Positions 13,401 through 15,453 of a DNA stretch of 15,453 nt are shown in pieces. The notes under the pieces are model-generated. The model was not told the DNA's origin. It worked only from the letters and a program-made list of their open reading frames with translations, and ran no database searches. The position numbers were made by a program, and so were the translations under genes. Origin of the DNA: Limisphaerales bacterium (GTDB lineage Bacteria > Verrucomicrobiota > Verrucomicrobiia > Limisphaerales > PALSA-1396); contig PLJQ01000240.1 in assembly GCA_003140275.1 (NCBI GenBank), forward strand, positions 1,732 through 17,184, in the 5' to 3' direction. How positions within the stretch are numbered: position 1 is the first letter of the stretch; every line of letters begins with the position of its first letter.

Positions 13401-15453
13401 CTAGCCTTTGGTGAGGGTCTCATCCAGATTTAACAACACATTGCCCACCATCATCCACGCCGCGAGCTTGCGAACGTCCAGATTGGCGGGGCGCCCGGCG
13501 GCACCCTGGTTGACCAGTTCTTCGGCCGATTTGGCATCGCGCTCAAAACTTTTCAACTGCTGCTCGTAAAGACTTACCAGGCGTTGCCGTTCCGGTTTGG
13601 TGGGGGAGCGGGCGAGACAAAGTCGAAACGCGTATTCGATTTGTTGGGTCGGATCCGAACCGCCATGAAGAAGAACACGTTGAGCCAAAACCCGCGCGGC
13701 TTCCAGAAATGCGGGGTCGTTCAACGCCGCCAGCGCCTGCAACGGCGTGTCGCTGCGGGGCCGGCGCGAAATGCAAACTTCGCGGCTCGGTGCGTCGAAC
13801 GTCGCAAAAGTCGGATACGTGCAGACCCGCCGCCAGAAAGTGTAGAGGCCGCGGCGGTAAAGTTCCGGGCCTTCGCTCGTGGGCCATTCGTCCATGCCGA
13901 TCTCGGGACGCAGGAAGCCAAGTTCCTTCCACAGGTTCGGCACCTGCACGGGATAAACACTGGGGCCGCCAACTTCCGGATTCAACAGTCCACTGACGGC
14001 CAGCGCCTGGTCGCGGATCATCTCCGAGTCCATGCGAAACCGCGGGCCACGAGCCAGCAGCCGGTTATAGGGGTCCTTTTCCAACTGCTCGCCATCAGCG
14101 GTCGCGTTCTGACGGTACGTCGCCGACAGGACGATGAGTTTCATCATGTGTTTCACGTCCCAGGAGTGAGGCGTGAGACGTGATGCGTGATTCGTAAAAT
14201 CTGGATCGTGGCTCGTGACAGTCGGCGACATAAATTCACATGCGAGCCAGTCGAGCAGTTCAGGATGCGAAGGCACCTCGCCTTGTTTGCCGAAATCCTC
14301 GCTCGTCTTCACAATGCCGGTGCCAAACACCCGCTCCCACAACCGATTTACAGTAACACGCGCAGTCAAAGGGTTCTCAGGATCAACCAGCCACCGCGCG
14401 AGCGCGAGGCGATTGGGCGGTTGATCGGATGGCAACGGCGGCAGAATCGTCGGCACGCCGGCCGTGACTTCCTTGCCTTTCTCCAAAAAGTTTCCACGCA
14501 CGTGAACGTAGGTCGTCCGGGGTTCTTCGCGATCCTTCATCACCAGCGTGGTGTACCTGGTATTGGCCAGTTCATTCTCACGTTCGTTGAGGCGGAAAAT
14601 TTCCCTTTCGATTATACGGATCGTTGGCGATACGGTGCGGTAGTGCGCCGCGAGCAGTCGCTGTTGCTCCGGCGTGCGCTGTGCGGCAGGTACGCCGAGC
14701 AAGCCGGCAACCTCAGACGGCACCGGCCAAAACGCAGCGGGGTCTTTCTCGGTCGTGACCGACAGCCGGAGGCGGCCCACGGTGTGGTTGTTGCCGTGGT
14801 ACGAGTCGAACCGGAAACCGAGTTTCGCGCCATCTTTGAAGCCGGGCGTCTCCTTCAACTCGGCGATGAGAAAGTGCCGCTGGCCAAACTTTGGCCCGAT
14901 CGCCCAGCCGGTTTTCAGGTTATGATCAATCGCATGTTCGGCGCGATAATACTGCTGTTCCCAATCGGCGGTCGCTTTGCCGAAAAAGAGAGTGACGGGA
15001 ACAACTCCAGCTCCCGACTTCGGCGCCGCGGTCATGCCGAATTCGTCCAAAATAAAATTGCCGGTTTGGCCCCATCGGCCCGGACCGTTCTTGGGCAGGC
15101 TCGGATCGGGCAACACTTCCAGCAGGACGGCCGTGATGGTTTGCAATTCGGTCTCGGCGGTGATCTGGTAAGTGTCGTAGGTCGGATTGATCCCGATGGC
15201 AAGAATCGATTGGTCAGGCAGGTTCGTGAACGTTGCGCCGCCGGTGGAGATTGCGTTGGTCAGGTTGAGCGTGACCCAGACGTTCGTCTTGCCGGCAATC
15301 CGGCGCTCCCACGCTTCCTGGTCGGCGGGCAATTTCCTTTCCGCTTCCGCCAAATCCTGTTTCAAGCGGGTAAGCCGGGAGCGGAGATAATCAACCCTTT
15401 GCTGCACCGGAGGCGCAGGGACGGCAATACTCGGCTCGGTGCCGTTGCCGCGA
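13401..15453 (-). CDS. DUF1553 (PSD1) domain-containing protein, 3' part; start lies outside the window
   Basis: The frame is open to the window edge, so the first residues seen (RGNGTEPSIAVPAPPVQQRV) are internal; the GTG at 15407 is not the real start. Full-length relatives are about 1000 aa or more, with an N-terminal cytochrome-c-like PSCyt1 domain and DUF1549 (PSCyt2) before DUF1553; those would be off the edge. Counting from the GTG at 15407, visible are a coiled coil (about 3-37), a beta-sandwich domain typical of this family (about 40-220, ending DSYHGNNHTVGRLRLSV) and DUF1553 (about 330-600; LARWLVDPENPLTARVTVNR, RGPRFRMDSEMIRDQALAVS, SDTPLQALAALNDP). An unusual insert of about 19 residues at 396-414, made of a 7-bp repeat, sits between the family's usual LLDWLAxEF and SWDVKHMMKLIVLSATYR. 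The gene is the first of an operon with DUF1501. Confidence 0.93.
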   Translation of the reverse strand, partial: RGNGTEPSIAVPAPPVQQRVDYLRSRLTRLKQDLAEAERKLPADQEAWERRIAGKTNVWVTLNLTNAISTGGATFTNLPDQSILAIGINPTYDTYQITAETELQTITAVLLEVLPDPSLPKNGPGRWGQTGNFILDEFGMTAAPKSGAGVVPVTLFFGKATADWEQQYYRAEHAIDHNLKTGWAIGPKFGQRHFLIAELKETPGFKDGAKLGFRFDSYHGNNHTVGRLRLSVTTEKDPAAFWPVPSEVAGLLGVPAAQRTPEQQRLLAAHYRTVSPTIRIIEREIFRLNERENELANTRYTTLVMKDREEPRTTYVHVRGNFLEKGKEVTAGVPTILPPLPSDQPPNRLALARWLVDPENPLTARVTVNRLWERVFGTGIVKTSEDFGKQGEVPSHPELLDWLACEFMSPTVTSHDPDFTNHASRLTPHSWDVKHMMKLIVLSATYRQNATADGEQLEKDPYNRLLARGPRFRMDSEMIRDQALAVSGLLNPEVGGPSVYPVQVPNLWKELGFLRPEIGMDEWPTSEGPELYRRGLYTFWRRVCTYPTFATFDAPSREVCISRRPRSDTPLQALAALNDPAFLEAARVLAQRVLLHGGSDPTQQIEYAFRLCLARSPTKPERQRLVSLYEQQLKSFERDAKSAEELVNQGAAGRPANLDVRKLAAWMMVGNVLLNLDETLTKG
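14166..14221. repeat. 7-bp-periodic repeat, eight units, inside the DUF1553 gene
   Basis: Eight units lie in strict 7-bp register: GTGAGGC, GTGAGAC, GTGATGC, GTGATTC, GTAAAAT, CTGGATC, GTGGCTC, GTGACAG. Five match GTGRNNC closely and the middle ones are degenerate. On the coding strand the unit reads TCACGNN, giving the peptide TSHDPDF...NHASRLTPH. It corresponds to the residues extra to the DUF1553 pattern, and the reading frame is kept. Confidence 0.7.

Overview
The window looks like a chromosomal piece from a Verrucomicrobiota bacterium, probably Pedosphaera/Limisphaerales-like. This is inferred from protein families: a DUF1553-DUF1501 gene pair, an H-X9-DG type prepilin, several large exported beta-rich proteins ending or starting with the 'W...FFR/FYR' module common in that group, and few Shine-Dalgarno sites. 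No rRNA, tRNA, CRISPR array or transposase gene was seen. Most protein-coding DNA is GC-rich; the nuclease-like gene at 5985-7154 is visibly more AT-rich.

Layout. (1) 143-859 (-): small exported protein of unknown function. (2) 1089-3155 (-): exported seven-kelch-repeat protein. (3) 3156-3969: 814-bp divergent intergenic region with two hairpins resembling dispersed repeats. (4) 3970-5679 (+): exported multidomain protein, possibly glycoside-hydrolase-like, followed at once by a decayed second copy of its own 3' end. (5) 5801-7364 (-): a PD-(D/E)XK nuclease-like gene framed by two direct-repeat fragments of carB. (6) 7442-10057 (+): a large CehA/McbA-type metallohydrolase with a pair of EF-hand calcium loops, split by one in-frame TAA at 9347. 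(7) 10054-10296 (+): start of a translationally coupled PHP-domain gene, truncated by a MITE-like inverted-repeat element at 10236-10338. (8) 10410-11186 (+): type II/IV prepilin-like protein. (9) 11245-11895 (+): membrane-anchored protein of unknown function. (10) 13401-15453 (-, cut by the window edge) DUF1553 gene and 11953-13398 (-) DUF1501 gene, a two-gene operon.

How it fits together. Most gene products carry export signals, suggesting a lifestyle of extracellular or periplasmic polymer handling; the DUF1553/DUF1501 pair is usually found in such loci. The middle (about 5.7-10.4 kb) is a zone of active gene decay: a duplicated gene tail, carB scraps, a nonsense mutation and a repeat-truncated gene lie within 5 kb. 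The best candidates for something new are the carB-framed nuclease module, the small inverted-repeat element, and a 7-bp-periodic repeat inserted in frame inside the DUF1553 gene.
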